The position numbers and the translations under genes are program-made. A DNA stretch of 64,000 nucleotides from Micropruina sp. (GTDB lineage Bacteria; Actinomycetota; Actinomycetes; Propionibacteriales; Propionibacteriaceae), in the NCBI GenBank assembly GCA_016711105.1, contig JADJTO010000003.1:124001-188000 (forward strand), written 5' to 3'. Below, one piece after another: positions 10,359 to 20,878 of the stretch; position 1 is the first letter of the stretch, and each line of letters opens with the position of its first letter. Below the pieces are notes generated by a model. It saw only the letters and a list, made by a program, of their open reading frames with translations, ran no database searches and was not told where the DNA came from.

Positions 10359-10991
10359 ATGGACATTCTCGTCACTGGTCGTCATTGCCAGATCTCGGAT
10401 GAGTTCAGGGCGCACGTGACCGAACGCATGGTGGGGGTTGAACGCCTCAAAGACCGCGTGATCAGAGTCGAGATCCAGGTCTCCGCGTACGCCCACAAGC
10501 GTCAGCCCGACCAGGCGACACGGGTCGAGATCACCTTGCGCAGTCGGGGTCCGGTGGTCCGCGCCGAGGCCTCAGCCGACGAGAAGATCGTCGCCTTCGA
10601 ACACGCTCTGGATCGGCTGAAGGCGCAACTGCGCCGCGCGTCCGACCGCCGCAAGGTGCATCGGGGACTGCGTGCTGCCGACATCGCCGCGCCGGCGGTG
10701 GAGACCAAACTGCCCGAGATCGACAACGCCGAGGAACGCCCGGAGATCCGCAAGATCGCCGGCCTCGAAGTTCATGGCGATGGGCCTCTGGTGGTCCGGG
10801 AGAAGCTGTTCAAGGCCGTTCCGCTGACCTTGGCCCAGGCGCTGGACGAGATGGAACTGGTCGGCCACGACTTCTTCATCTACGTCGACGCCGACTCGGG
10901 GACGCCGAGCGCGGTCTACCGTCGCAAGGCCTACGACTACGGAGTGATCCATCTGGAGGTCGACGACCACGCAGAGGAGAAGTCGGCCTGA
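10359..10991 (+). CDS. hpf: Long-form ribosome hibernation promoting factor (HPF/RaiA)
   Basis: This protein binds the 30S decoding region and dimerises ribosomes in resting cells. The N-terminal ribosome-binding domain (1-105) begins DILVTGRHCQISDEFRAHV. The C-terminal dimerisation domain has VVREKLFKAVPLTLAQALDEME, GHDFFIYVDAD and YRRKAYDYGVIHLEV. At 210 residues it is the long form, which makes 100S dimers without RMF. The ribosome site AGGAGG sits just before the ATG. The gene ends at a strong palindromic terminator shared with the convergent RidA gene. Confidence 0.95.
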   Translation: MDILVTGRHCQISDEFRAHVTERMVGVERLKDRVIRVEIQVSAYAHKRQPDQATRVEITLRSRGPVVRAEASADEKIVAFEHALDRLKAQLRRASDRRKVHRGLRAADIAAPAVETKLPEIDNAEERPEIRKIAGLEVHGDGPLVVREKLFKAVPLTLAQALDEMELVGHDFFIYVDADSGTPSAVYRRKAYDYGVIHLEVDDHAEEKSA

Positions 10992-10995
10992 TCCG

Positions 10996-11447
10996 CTATC
11001 CCTTCGGCGCCGGAAGACCTTGGTCTTCCGGCGCCGAGGCAATTGCGCTCGCGCGCTCCTCTCGACGCGTGCGTCGGCGGGCGGTCACCTCGATCTCGAT
11101 CCGCATCGCCGGGTCCAGCAGTGCGGCAGAAATCATGGTCGCCGCTGGCCGCGCCTCGGCGAAGGCCTGCCGCAGTAGCGGCCAACAGGCCTGGAAATCA
11201 TCGGGTTCGGGAACGATGTAGCGGACGCGCACCACGTCGGCCAGGCTCGCTCCAGCCTGTTCCAGGTGCTCTCGATGGTGGTCAGGGTCTGGCGGCACTG
11301 CTCGACCACACCCTCGGGAAGCGACATCGTTGTGTAGTCGAAGCCAGTGGTGCCGGCGACGAAGACCCACCGGCCGACCACCAGAGCGCGGGAGTAGCCG
11401 ATAGACGTCTCGAAGGGGGATCCGGTCGAGATCCGGGTGCGAGGCAT
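10996..11447 (-). CDS. RidA/YjgF family reactive-intermediate deaminase (frameshift)
   Basis: RidA proteins hydrolyse reactive enamine/imine intermediates from PLP enzymes. The N-terminal half reads ISTGSPFETSIGYSRALVVGRWVFVAGTTG with later CRQTLTTIEST. The other half, LEQAGASLADVVRVRYIV and DPAMRIEIEVTARR, is in a second frame. They join at about 11265, where one missing C (acc-ctg to acctg) would restore the sequence. The conserved Arg that contacts substrate carboxylates is expected in VRVRYIV. The C-terminal codons overlap the shared terminator palindrome. ATG 11447 starts just before the conserved block. Confidence 0.85.
11005..11036. terminator. Perfect 15-bp palindromic terminator between hpf and ridA
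   Basis: CGGCGCCGGAAGACC (11005-11019) and its exact complement (11022-11036) flank a TT loop. It lies 14 bases after the hpf stop and overlaps the last codons of the convergent RidA gene (encoding SAPEDQGLPAP), so it can serve both strands. Confidence 0.8.
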
Positions 11448-11535
11448 GGGTCCTCCGGGTGTGGCGTGGGTCTGCGGGTCACGAGGTGAGGGTCTCACGG
11501 TGAATCCTGGAGCAGCGCAGGCTACCCTGCTGGGC

Positions 11536-12753
11536 ATGCCAGCCGCCTTGACCGCCGCCCAAGCTCGACGGATCGCGCTGGTCGCCCAGGGCTTCGGTGG
11601 GGATCGCAACCGTGGGGTGACCATGCGTCAGGTGCAGCGGGTGATCGATCGGGTCGGGCAGTTCCAGATCGACTCGGTGAACGTTGCCGTCCGGGCTCAC
11701 CTGACCCCGCTGTACTCCCGGCTCGGGCCCTACGATCCGGCCCTCTTGGAGCGTGCCATGGGCGCCGCGCCGCGTCGGCTGTTCGAGTTCTGGGGTCATG
11801 CGGCGAGCCTGATCGACGTCAACCTGCACCCGGCGCTGCGGTTCCGGATGAGCGGCCACACCGACATGTGGGAACGGGTACGGCGGATCGAGCAGGAGCA
11901 TCCGGGCCTGGCTGATCGGGTGCGAGCTGACCTCCGCGAGGGCGGCCCCCTGACCGCTCGTCAGATCGAGCACCAGGAGGATCGCGCCCGGGATCATTGG
12001 GGCTGGAACTGGTCCAGCGTGAAGTACCTCTTGGAATGGTCGTTCTCCACCGGGGAGATCTCCTCTGCGGGCCGCAACGCCCAGTTCGAGCGGCTCTACG
12101 ACTTGACAGAACGGGTCATCCCGACCCCGATCTACACCCGTCCGACCCCCACGGTGGAGGAGTCCCGGCTGGAACTCACCCGACGTGCCGCGCGTGCGCT
12201 GGGGATCGCGACCGACCGTTGCTTGGCCGACTACTTCCGGACCAACCTGACCGAGACCCGCCGAACCATCGCCACGATGGTCGCGGCGGGGGAGCTGATA
12301 CCGACCCCGGTCGCGGGCTGGGACAAGCCCACCTACCTGTGGTGGGAGGCGGTGCTGCCCCGTCGGTTGCGGACCCAGGCGCTGGTCAGCCCGTTCGACT
12401 CGTTGGTCTTCGAGCGCAGCCGGGTGCTTGACCTGTTCAACCTCTTCTACCGGATCGAGATCTACGTCCCGCAAGCGCAGCGCCAGTACGGCTACTACGT
12501 CTACCTCTTCGTCATGGACGAGGACATCACGGCTCGGGTGGACCTCAAGGCCGACCGGGCAGCCGACGCCTTGATGGTCCAGGCGGCATGGATGGAGCCA
12601 CTCGCAGAGCCTCGCCGAGCTGAGGTCGCCACCCGGCTGGCCGAAGAGTTGCGGCTGATGGCGGATTGGCTGGGTCTGGAGCGCGTCCTGGTGCGACCGC
12701 GGGGCACCCTGGCGGCCGATCTTGCCGCTCATCATGAGGCCGCGGGGCCCTGA
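11536..12753 (+). CDS. YcaQ-family winged-helix DNA glycosylase
   Basis: This 405-residue protein matches the YcaQ/AlkX family (DUF1006), winged-helix glycosylases that unhook interstrand DNA crosslinks. The catalytic loop is visible as QIDSVNV, a Q-hydrophobic-D motif near residue 37. Other conserved parts are EFWGHAASLI, the WSSVKYLLEWSFSTGEI region, the SPFDSLVFERSRVLDLFNLFYRIEIYVP block and the C-terminal YYVYLFVMDEDITARVDLKADR. I chose ATG 11536 (MPAALTAAQARRIA); the frame is open upstream but overlaps the RidA gene on the other strand. Cytoplasmic, DNA repair. Confidence 0.88.
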   Translation: MPAALTAAQARRIALVAQGFGGDRNRGVTMRQVQRVIDRVGQFQIDSVNVAVRAHLTPLYSRLGPYDPALLERAMGAAPRRLFEFWGHAASLIDVNLHPALRFRMSGHTDMWERVRRIEQEHPGLADRVRADLREGGPLTARQIEHQEDRARDHWGWNWSSVKYLLEWSFSTGEISSAGRNAQFERLYDLTERVIPTPIYTRPTPTVEESRLELTRRAARALGIATDRCLADYFRTNLTETRRTIATMVAAGELIPTPVAGWDKPTYLWWEAVLPRRLRTQALVSPFDSLVFERSRVLDLFNLFYRIEIYVPQAQRQYGYYVYLFVMDEDITARVDLKADRAADALMVQAAWMEPLAEPRRAEVATRLAEELRLMADWLGLERVLVRPRGTLAADLAAHHEAAGP

Positions 12754-12889
12754 CCAATGAGGGGCCACCCCGGGGGGACGTGTTCGGCTAGGGCTGACCC
12801 TCTAGGATGAACCTTCAGACCGCGTTGGCTCGCGGCCGCCCGGGGGTCGCCCCAAACCCCTACTCCTCGACTAGGAAGCGCCGAATCAC

Positions 12890-15733
<2,844 letters not shown>

Positions 15734-15773
15734 TCGCTGACGGCTGGGGGCGACGGCGGTCGTTCCCAGCCGG

Positions 15774-16209
15774 CTAGGTGGCCGTGCTGATCGGGCTCTG
15801 AGGTTCGGGCCCAAACCTGGAAGCGACGTCCAGCGACCTCACGCGGCGTGATCCGGACCACGTGCTGTTTGACGGTGGGGACCCACGGCCGCAGCGCAAG
15901 CTCCTCCACCGTGGCCAACTCAACCGGATCGGTGACCTCGGCAGCGTCGCCCTTGATCACCACGCTCCAGGCCGAGTCTTCGTCCCACGCGTCGGCCTCG
16001 AACGCGACACCGGAGTTGATCACGAGTTGGAGTAGTTTGCTGCCTTCGGCCGTGCGGAACACGACGCTGGGTCCGTCGAGGACGAAGTTGACCGGAAAGA
16101 TGTCGGGCTGTCGATCGATCACCGTCGCCAGGCGGCCCACGGAGGCCTCGGCGAGGAGCGACCAGCAAGATTCTTCCGAGAGGGTGGCAACGGGATCATC
16201 GTGATGCAT
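15774..16209 (-). CDS. Pyridoxamine 5'-phosphate oxidase-like flavin-binding protein
   Basis: The N-terminal 140 residues match small PNPOx-like split-barrel proteins: SWSLLAEASVGRLAT, VIDRQPDIFPVNFVLDG, VVFRTAEGSKL, GVAFEADAWDE and a final VRITPREVAGRRFQVW. Members bind FMN, F420 or heme; the ligand is not evident. The frame is open to 15319, antisense to the end of secA, which is implausible. A one-base shift near the FQVW codons would end it at 15774, the limit given here. ATG 16209 is the start. The divergent rsmD begins 53 bases away. The C-terminal end is uncertain. Confidence 0.75.
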
Positions 16210-16262
16210 GCCCCCATTCTTACTCCCCGGCGGGCCTCCGGTAAGTGGGTACGGTAAGCCCC

Positions 16263-16847
16263 ATGAGCCGCATCATTGCCGGAAGTCGCCGGGGGCATCG
16301 ACTCACCATGCCTGCCTCGCGCGCCACCCGGCCGACCTCGGACCGCGTCCGTGAGGCAGCCTTCGGACTGATCGCTTCCTGGCTGGGAGTGGCCGGCGAT
16401 GCCGGTTCGCAGTTGGCCGGATTGGCGTTTTTGGATCTCTACGCGGGCTCCGGTGCTGTCGGTCTGGAGGCGGCGAGCCGAGGTGCCGCTCGGGTCGTGT
16501 GTGTCGAGCGCGACCGTCGGGCTGGTGAGATCGCCCGCAGCAATGCGGCCAACCTGGGGTTGGACGTTCGAGTGTCGACCCAGGATGTGGAGCGATTCCT
16601 GGCCGGGCCGGCCGAAGGGCGGTTTGACGTGGTCTGGCTGGACCCGCCTTATGACCTCGACAATTTCACCATCGCCGGGGTCCTCACCTCGATCATCGAG
16701 CGATCCTGGCTGGCCCCCGACGGTCTGTTGGTGGTCGAGCGATCGTCACGCACCGCGCCATTCGACTGGCCTCCCGGGCTAGGCGAGCCCTGGAATCGCG
16801 GCTACGGTGAGACCACTTTGTACTTCGCCGCGCTAGGAGCCCCATGA
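16263..16847 (+). CDS. rsmD: 16S rRNA (guanine-N2)-methyltransferase RsmD
   Basis: RsmD methylates G966 of 16S rRNA. The protein begins MSRIIAGSRRGHRL, typical of the family, followed by the target-facing TRPTSDRVREAAFG. The SAM-binding loop is FLDLYAGSGAVGLEAASRG, the acidic residue after strand 2 is in VCVERD, and the catalytic motif is WLDPPYD. ATG 16263 was chosen over an upstream in-frame ATG because of this start pattern. The stop overlaps coaD by ATGA; rsmD-coaD is a common actinobacterial pair. Confidence 0.94.
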   Translation: MSRIIAGSRRGHRLTMPASRATRPTSDRVREAAFGLIASWLGVAGDAGSQLAGLAFLDLYAGSGAVGLEAASRGAARVVCVERDRRAGEIARSNAANLGLDVRVSTQDVERFLAGPAEGRFDVVWLDPPYDLDNFTIAGVLTSIIERSWLAPDGLLVVERSSRTAPFDWPPGLGEPWNRGYGETTLYFAALGAP

Positions 16848-17344
16848 GAGCGATTTGTCCCGGGTCGTTCGACCCGGTGACCCATGGGCACCTGGACATC
16901 ATCGCTCGGGCAGAGAGGCTGTTCGGGGAGGTGATCGTCGGCGTTGGAAAAAACTCGGCGAAGAACTATTTGTTCTCCGCCGATGAGCGGATCGACATGC
17001 TGGCCGAGGCGACCGCCGGGATGCCGGGGGTGCGGGTGCTGGCGTTGGAAGGCCTCCTGGTCGACTTCTGCGCGCGTCATGGCGTTGGGGTCATCGTCAA
17101 GGGGCTGCGCTTTGCTTCCGACTTCGATTTCGAGTTACAGATGGCCCACATGAACCGAGCCCTGACCTCTGTAGAGACCGTCATGCTGCCCAGCGCGGCC
17201 CAATGGGCGACAATTTCCTCCACGATGATTCGCGAAGTCGCTGCCTACGGTGGAGACGTCAGCCAGTTCGTGCCGCCCTCGGTCGCCGAGCGGATTCGAT
17301 CAACGATTGCCCAACGAGCAGAAGGTACCCCCGAACATGCCTGA
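16844..17344 (+). CDS. coaD: Pantetheine-phosphate adenylyltransferase
   Basis: CoaD converts 4'-phosphopantetheine and ATP to dephospho-CoA, the fourth step of CoA synthesis. This 166-residue protein has CPGSFDPVTHGHLDII with the TxGH nucleotidyl-transfer motif, KNYLFSADERIDML, VKGLRFASDFDFELQMAHMN and the C-terminal WATISSTMIREVAAYGGDVSQFVP. All substrate-binding residues appear present. It overlaps rsmD by 4 bases and the next gene by 8. Confidence 0.97.
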   Translation: MRAICPGSFDPVTHGHLDIIARAERLFGEVIVGVGKNSAKNYLFSADERIDMLAEATAGMPGVRVLALEGLLVDFCARHGVGVIVKGLRFASDFDFELQMAHMNRALTSVETVMLPSAAQWATISSTMIREVAAYGGDVSQFVPPSVAERIRSTIAQRAEGTPEHA

Positions 17345-17834
17345 ACGGACAGCGCAGCAGTTGGCCCTGCTACGAAGCATGGCCGAAGAGGCAAGGAGTG
17401 TTCCGATGTCGGCCTCCTGCATGCTCAACCGGACTGAGTTGCTGGCCCAGATCGACGGCGCGACGGACGCGCTTGCTCAGGACCTCGCCGAAGCCCGGCA
17501 ACTGACCGAGAAGTCCCAGGAGACGCTTCAACGTGCTCATCAAGAGGCCGCTCAGATCGTGTCCGCGGCTGAGGAACGGGCGAAGTTCCTGGCCAATCAG
17601 ACCCAGGTCTTGCTCGTTGCTCGGCAGAAGGCGCATCAGTTGGAGGCGCGAGCCATTGCTGAGGCCGAGGCCCTACGCCGTGAGGCCGACTCCTATGTGG
17701 ACGGCCGGATCGCCAGCATGGAGGCGGGGCTGCAGAAGATCATGAGCCAAGTCAGGACGATGCGGGCCCGCTTGGCCAGCCGGTCCGGCCTGGATGCTGG
17801 TGAAACCACCACCTTGCCGCGAGTGCCTGAGTGA
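17337..17834 (+). CDS. DivIVA/SepIVA-like coiled-coil septal protein
   Basis: This 165-residue protein is mostly one long coiled coil from about residue 30 to 140 (LLAQIDGATDALAQDLAEARQLT, AEERAKFLANQTQVL, MEAGLQKIMSQVRTMRARL). It has no membrane segment. Its place between coaD and the DUF177-rpmF-rnc genes matches mycobacterial sepIVA, which encodes an essential DivIVA-like septation factor. I infer a similar role in division or polar growth; a generic coiled-coil protein cannot be excluded. ATG 17337 overlaps the end of coaD by 8 bases. Confidence 0.75.
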   Translation: MPERTAQQLALLRSMAEEARSVPMSASCMLNRTELLAQIDGATDALAQDLAEARQLTEKSQETLQRAHQEAAQIVSAAEERAKFLANQTQVLLVARQKAHQLEARAIAEAEALRREADSYVDGRIASMEAGLQKIMSQVRTMRARLASRSGLDAGETTTLPRVPE

Positions 17835-17939
17835 TTGCCGCTCGTTCTCCAGCTCCTCGTTTTGGTGAGCCGGTCGCCAGCAGATAGAGTTCGTCCTCGG
17901 TCGCGTTCATTTCGGGACCGTCGTGGAAGGGGAGCGCCA

Positions 17940-18482
17940 ATGTCCCATCACCACTCTCATCCTCGCTCCGAGCTTGTCTTCGACACGCACGAGCTTGGTC
18001 GACGGGTCGGAATGATGAAACAGGTGCGGCGTGTCGCCCCAGCCCCCGACGGGATCGGGATCGACGTGATCGGGGTGCCACCCTCCTCTGGCATCGACCT
18101 GGATCTGCGATTCGAGTCGGTGGTGGAAGGGGTGCTGGTCACCGGCACCGCCGAGGTTCTGCTTCGGGGTGAGTGTGTGCGCTGTTTGGAGCCGGTCGAG
18201 TTGAGCGACGAGATCGATCTTCAGGAGCTCTACCTCTACCCTGACAAGGAACTCGACGATGTCGAGGCCAGCCGACTCGAGGGCGATCAGCTCGACCTCG
18301 AACCCGTCCTTCGAGACGCGGTGGTGCTTGACCTGCCGTTCGCACCTTTGTGCAGGCCGGATTGTGAGGGATTGTGCTCCGTGTGTGGGGCCAATCTCAA
18401 CGCAGATCCGGAGCACGACCACGACGTTGGGACCGACCCCCGTTGGGCCGGTCTCGTCGACTGGACGCCAGACCACGATTGA
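17940..18482 (+). CDS. DUF177 / YceD family protein
   Basis: This 180-residue protein belongs to the YceD/DUF177 family, encoded next to rpmF in most bacteria and thought to act in 23S rRNA or large-subunit assembly. It has the central GTAEVLLRGECVRCLEPVE and a C-terminal four-cysteine cluster RPDCEGLCSVCGANLN that probably binds zinc. ATG 17940 is preceded by AAGGGGAG; the frame is open further upstream without a better start. It lies 42 bases ahead of rpmF, so co-transcription is likely. Confidence 0.92.
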   Translation: MSHHHSHPRSELVFDTHELGRRVGMMKQVRRVAPAPDGIGIDVIGVPPSSGIDLDLRFESVVEGVLVTGTAEVLLRGECVRCLEPVELSDEIDLQELYLYPDKELDDVEASRLEGDQLDLEPVLRDAVVLDLPFAPLCRPDCEGLCSVCGANLNADPEHDHDVGTDPRWAGLVDWTPDHD

Positions 18483-18524
18483 CCGACAGGCCTGCCCCGC
18501 AGGCCGGAAGCAAGGAGTACGACA

Positions 18525-18716
18525 GTGGCCGTTCCCAAGCGGAAGATGTCCCGCAGCAACACGCGGCACCGCCGTTCGCAGTGGAAGACCTCCGTGCCGA
18601 CCCTGGTGACCTGTGCGAATGCTGCGTGCCGTGAAAAGCACCTGCCGCATACCGCGTGCCCCGCGTGTGGTCAGTACGGCCCTCGCGCAGCCCGCCGTCA
18701 GATCCTCGAGCCCTGA
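18525..18716 (+). CDS. rpmF: Large-subunit ribosomal protein L32
   Basis: The 63-residue protein starts AVPKRKMSRSNTRHRRSQWK, the invariant L32 N-terminus, and carries four cysteines (CANAAC and CPAC) that form the zinc-ribbon version. The GTG start at 18525 follows AAGGAG. It sits 42 bases after the DUF177 gene and 11 bases before rnc. Confidence 0.97.
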   Translation: MAVPKRKMSRSNTRHRRSQWKTSVPTLVTCANAACREKHLPHTACPACGQYGPRAARRQILEP

Positions 18717-18727
18717 GTTAGGCGGCT

Positions 18728-19438
18728 ATGCGCCGCTTGCAGGGTCTGCTCTCGCAGCTGGGCATCACGATCGATCCCCAGCTGTTTGAGCTTGCCCTGA
18801 CGCACCGATCGTTCGCCTATGAGAATGGCGCGATCCCGCACAACGAGCGGTTGGAGTTCCTCGGGGACTCCGTCTTGGGGGTCGTGGTGACCCAGCACCT
18901 CTACCTGACCTTTCCCGGTCACACGGAGGGTCGGTTGGCCAAGCTTCGTGCGGCCGTGGTCAATGCGAACTCGCTGGCCCACGTCGCACGCAGCCTGGAG
19001 CTCGGGGCTCAGATCCGGCCCGGTCCGGGCGAGATCTCCACTGACGGTGCCGACAAGTCCTCGATTCTTGCCGACACGTTCGAGGCGGTCTTGGGGGCGC
19101 TGTACCTGAGCGCCGGACGCGACGCAGCGGATCGGTTCGTGCATCACATCTTCGATCCGTTGATCGGGCAGGCCGACGAACTGGGAGCCGGCCTGGACTG
19201 GAAGACGAGCCTGCAGGAACTCTGCGCGGCCTTGGGTGTCGGGGTTCCTGGGTATGAAATCAGCGAGTCGGGACCAGATCACCTCAAGCAGTTCGAAGCG
19301 GTGGCCGTGGTCGGGACGCTGCGCTTCTCGCCCGGATCGGGACGCTCCAAGAAGCAGGCCGAACAAGGGGCGGCGCAGGCGGCGTTCGAGGAGCTCAGCG
19401 CGACCGCGCCGGCCGAAGACCAGCCGGCGGATGCCTGA
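18728..19438 (+). CDS. rnc: Ribonuclease III
   Basis: RNase III cuts double-stranded RNA in rRNA precursors and some mRNAs. The nuclease domain has the signature NERLEFLGDSVLG and a second acidic cluster ADTFEAVLGALYLSAG that supplies the Mg-binding residues. The C-terminal dsRNA-binding domain spans about residues 155-225 (DWKTSLQELCAALG to KKQAEQGAAQAAFEEL). Its length of 236 residues is normal. It overlaps mutM by 8 bases, so the rpmF-rnc-mutM string is probably one operon. Confidence 0.96.
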   Translation: MRRLQGLLSQLGITIDPQLFELALTHRSFAYENGAIPHNERLEFLGDSVLGVVVTQHLYLTFPGHTEGRLAKLRAAVVNANSLAHVARSLELGAQIRPGPGEISTDGADKSSILADTFEAVLGALYLSAGRDAADRFVHHIFDPLIGQADELGAGLDWKTSLQELCAALGVGVPGYEISESGPDHLKQFEAVAVVGTLRFSPGSGRSKKQAEQGAAQAAFEELSATAPAEDQPADA

Positions 19439-20312
19439 ACTTCCGGAGGTGGAGGTCGTCCGTCGCGGCCTCGCCGCAGGCCTTCGGAGTCGGACGATTG
19501 CGGCGGTCGAGGTGCTGCACCCGCGCCCGGTGCGGCGACACCCCACCGGCCCGGAAGGTTTCGCGCTCACTCTCGCCGGACGCACGTTCACCGAGCCTCG
19601 CCGGCGTGGCAAGTTCCTCTGGCTCCCCTTCGCCGACGGGGACGCGCTGCTCGCGCACCTGGGCATGAGTGGGCAGTTCAGATTCAATGACGCCAGCGAT
19701 CCGCTGGCTCCCAACACCCGGGTGCTGGTCGATTTCCTCGACGGCGGTCCCCAGCTCCGTTTCGTCGATCAGCGGATGTTCGGCGGGCTGTCGATCAGCG
19801 TCGGCGGGGCCGAACTGCCCGCCGAGGTGGCTCACATCGGGCTTGATCCCTTTGATCCCGGTTTCGACGTTGAGCGAGCGGTCTCGCAGATCCTGGCCCG
19901 GCGGAGCGGGATCAAGCGGGTGCTGCTCAACCAGGAGGTGGTTTCCGGGATCGGCAACATCTACGCCGACGAGGCACTCTGGGAAGCGCGGCTACATTAC
20001 GACACCCCGGCACAGTCTCTGAGCCGCCGTCGCGCGCGGGCCCTGCTCGTCGCCGCCTCGCAGGTGATGGAAGGTGCCCTGGCCGTGGGAGGCACGTCGT
20101 TCGACGCCCTCTATGTGAACGTGAATGGCGCTTCGGGCTACTTCGACCGCTCGCTCCACGCCTACGGCCGGGAAGGTCAGGCGTGCCGGCGCTGCGGTCG
20201 GCCCATCGTCCGGGAAGCGTTCATGAACCGCTCCTCTTACCGCTGCCCTGGCTGTCAGCGTGCGCCGCGCGCCTCGTCGGCGCAGCGCAGTACTAGAGTG
20301 ACCGCACTGTGA
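19431..20312 (+). CDS. mutM: Formamidopyrimidine-DNA glycosylase (Fpg/MutM)
   Basis: MutM removes 8-oxoguanine and formamidopyrimidines and cuts the strand by beta,delta-elimination. The mature N-terminus PELPEVEVVRRGL supplies the catalytic proline and glutamate. The helix-two-turn-helix region LNQEVVSGIGNIYADEALW and the C-terminal zinc finger (CRRCGRPI and CPGC) are complete. ATG 19431 is fixed by the invariant MPELPEVE. It overlaps rnc and the next gene. Confidence 0.97.
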   Translation: MPELPEVEVVRRGLAAGLRSRTIAAVEVLHPRPVRRHPTGPEGFALTLAGRTFTEPRRRGKFLWLPFADGDALLAHLGMSGQFRFNDASDPLAPNTRVLVDFLDGGPQLRFVDQRMFGGLSISVGGAELPAEVAHIGLDPFDPGFDVERAVSQILARRSGIKRVLLNQEVVSGIGNIYADEALWEARLHYDTPAQSLSRRRARALLVAASQVMEGALAVGGTSFDALYVNVNGASGYFDRSLHAYGREGQACRRCGRPIVREAFMNRSSYRCPGCQRAPRASSAQRSTRVTAL

Positions 20313-20875
20313 GTCTCGCTACCTTCATCGACCGTCACCGGAACAGCTTCCATCAGCTCTTCCGCTTTGGTCTCGTCGGCGGAGTCGGTGTCATCGTCAA
20401 TCAGGCCGTCCTGATCGTGTGCAATGTGATCGCCCGTGACTTCCTGCACCTGAGGGATCGGGGCGTGTTCCTCGACCCGCCGTTCACTGACTTCAACGTC
20501 CGCAACTATCACGTCTACGTCATGATCGCCTTCCTGGCCGCGAACCTGTGCAACTTTCTGCTCAACCGGTATTGGACGTTCAAGTCGGAGAATCGGGCCC
20601 ACTTCTGGCATGAGTACTGGCCGTTCCTCCTGGTCGGGTTCGCCGCCCAGTTGGTCGGCTTGGTGCCGCTCACCCTGTTGATGCACCCGGATTCGCCGAT
20701 CGGCCTGCCCAGCGACGTGTTCGATGACTCCAGCGGTCTGCGGACGAAGCTGTACTGGGCCAACCTGCTCGTGATCGGTTTCGTGACCCCGATCAACTTC
20801 GTGTTGAACAAGCTGTGGACGTTCCGGGCCGTTCGGCAGCGCTACGGCCGGCAGAACACGTCCGTCTCCGGCTAG
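20309..20875 (+). CDS. GtrA-like family membrane protein
   Basis: This 188-residue protein has four hydrophobic helices, beginning LFRFGLVGGVGVIVNQAVLI, with NLCNFLLNRYWTFKS in helix 2 and NFVLNKLWTFRA after helix 4; the paired N-x-L-N-x-xWTF motifs mark the GtrA family. Such proteins are thought to flip lipid-linked sugars for cell-wall or teichoic-acid glycosylation. The loop between the first two helices is longer than usual. It overlaps mutM by 4 bases (GTGA) and ends 3 bases before smc. Confidence 0.88.
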   Translation: MSLATFIDRHRNSFHQLFRFGLVGGVGVIVNQAVLIVCNVIARDFLHLRDRGVFLDPPFTDFNVRNYHVYVMIAFLAANLCNFLLNRYWTFKSENRAHFWHEYWPFLLVGFAAQLVGLVPLTLLMHPDSPIGLPSDVFDDSSGLRTKLYWANLLVIGFVTPINFVLNKLWTFRAVRQRYGRQNTSVSG

Positions 20876-20878
20876 TCG

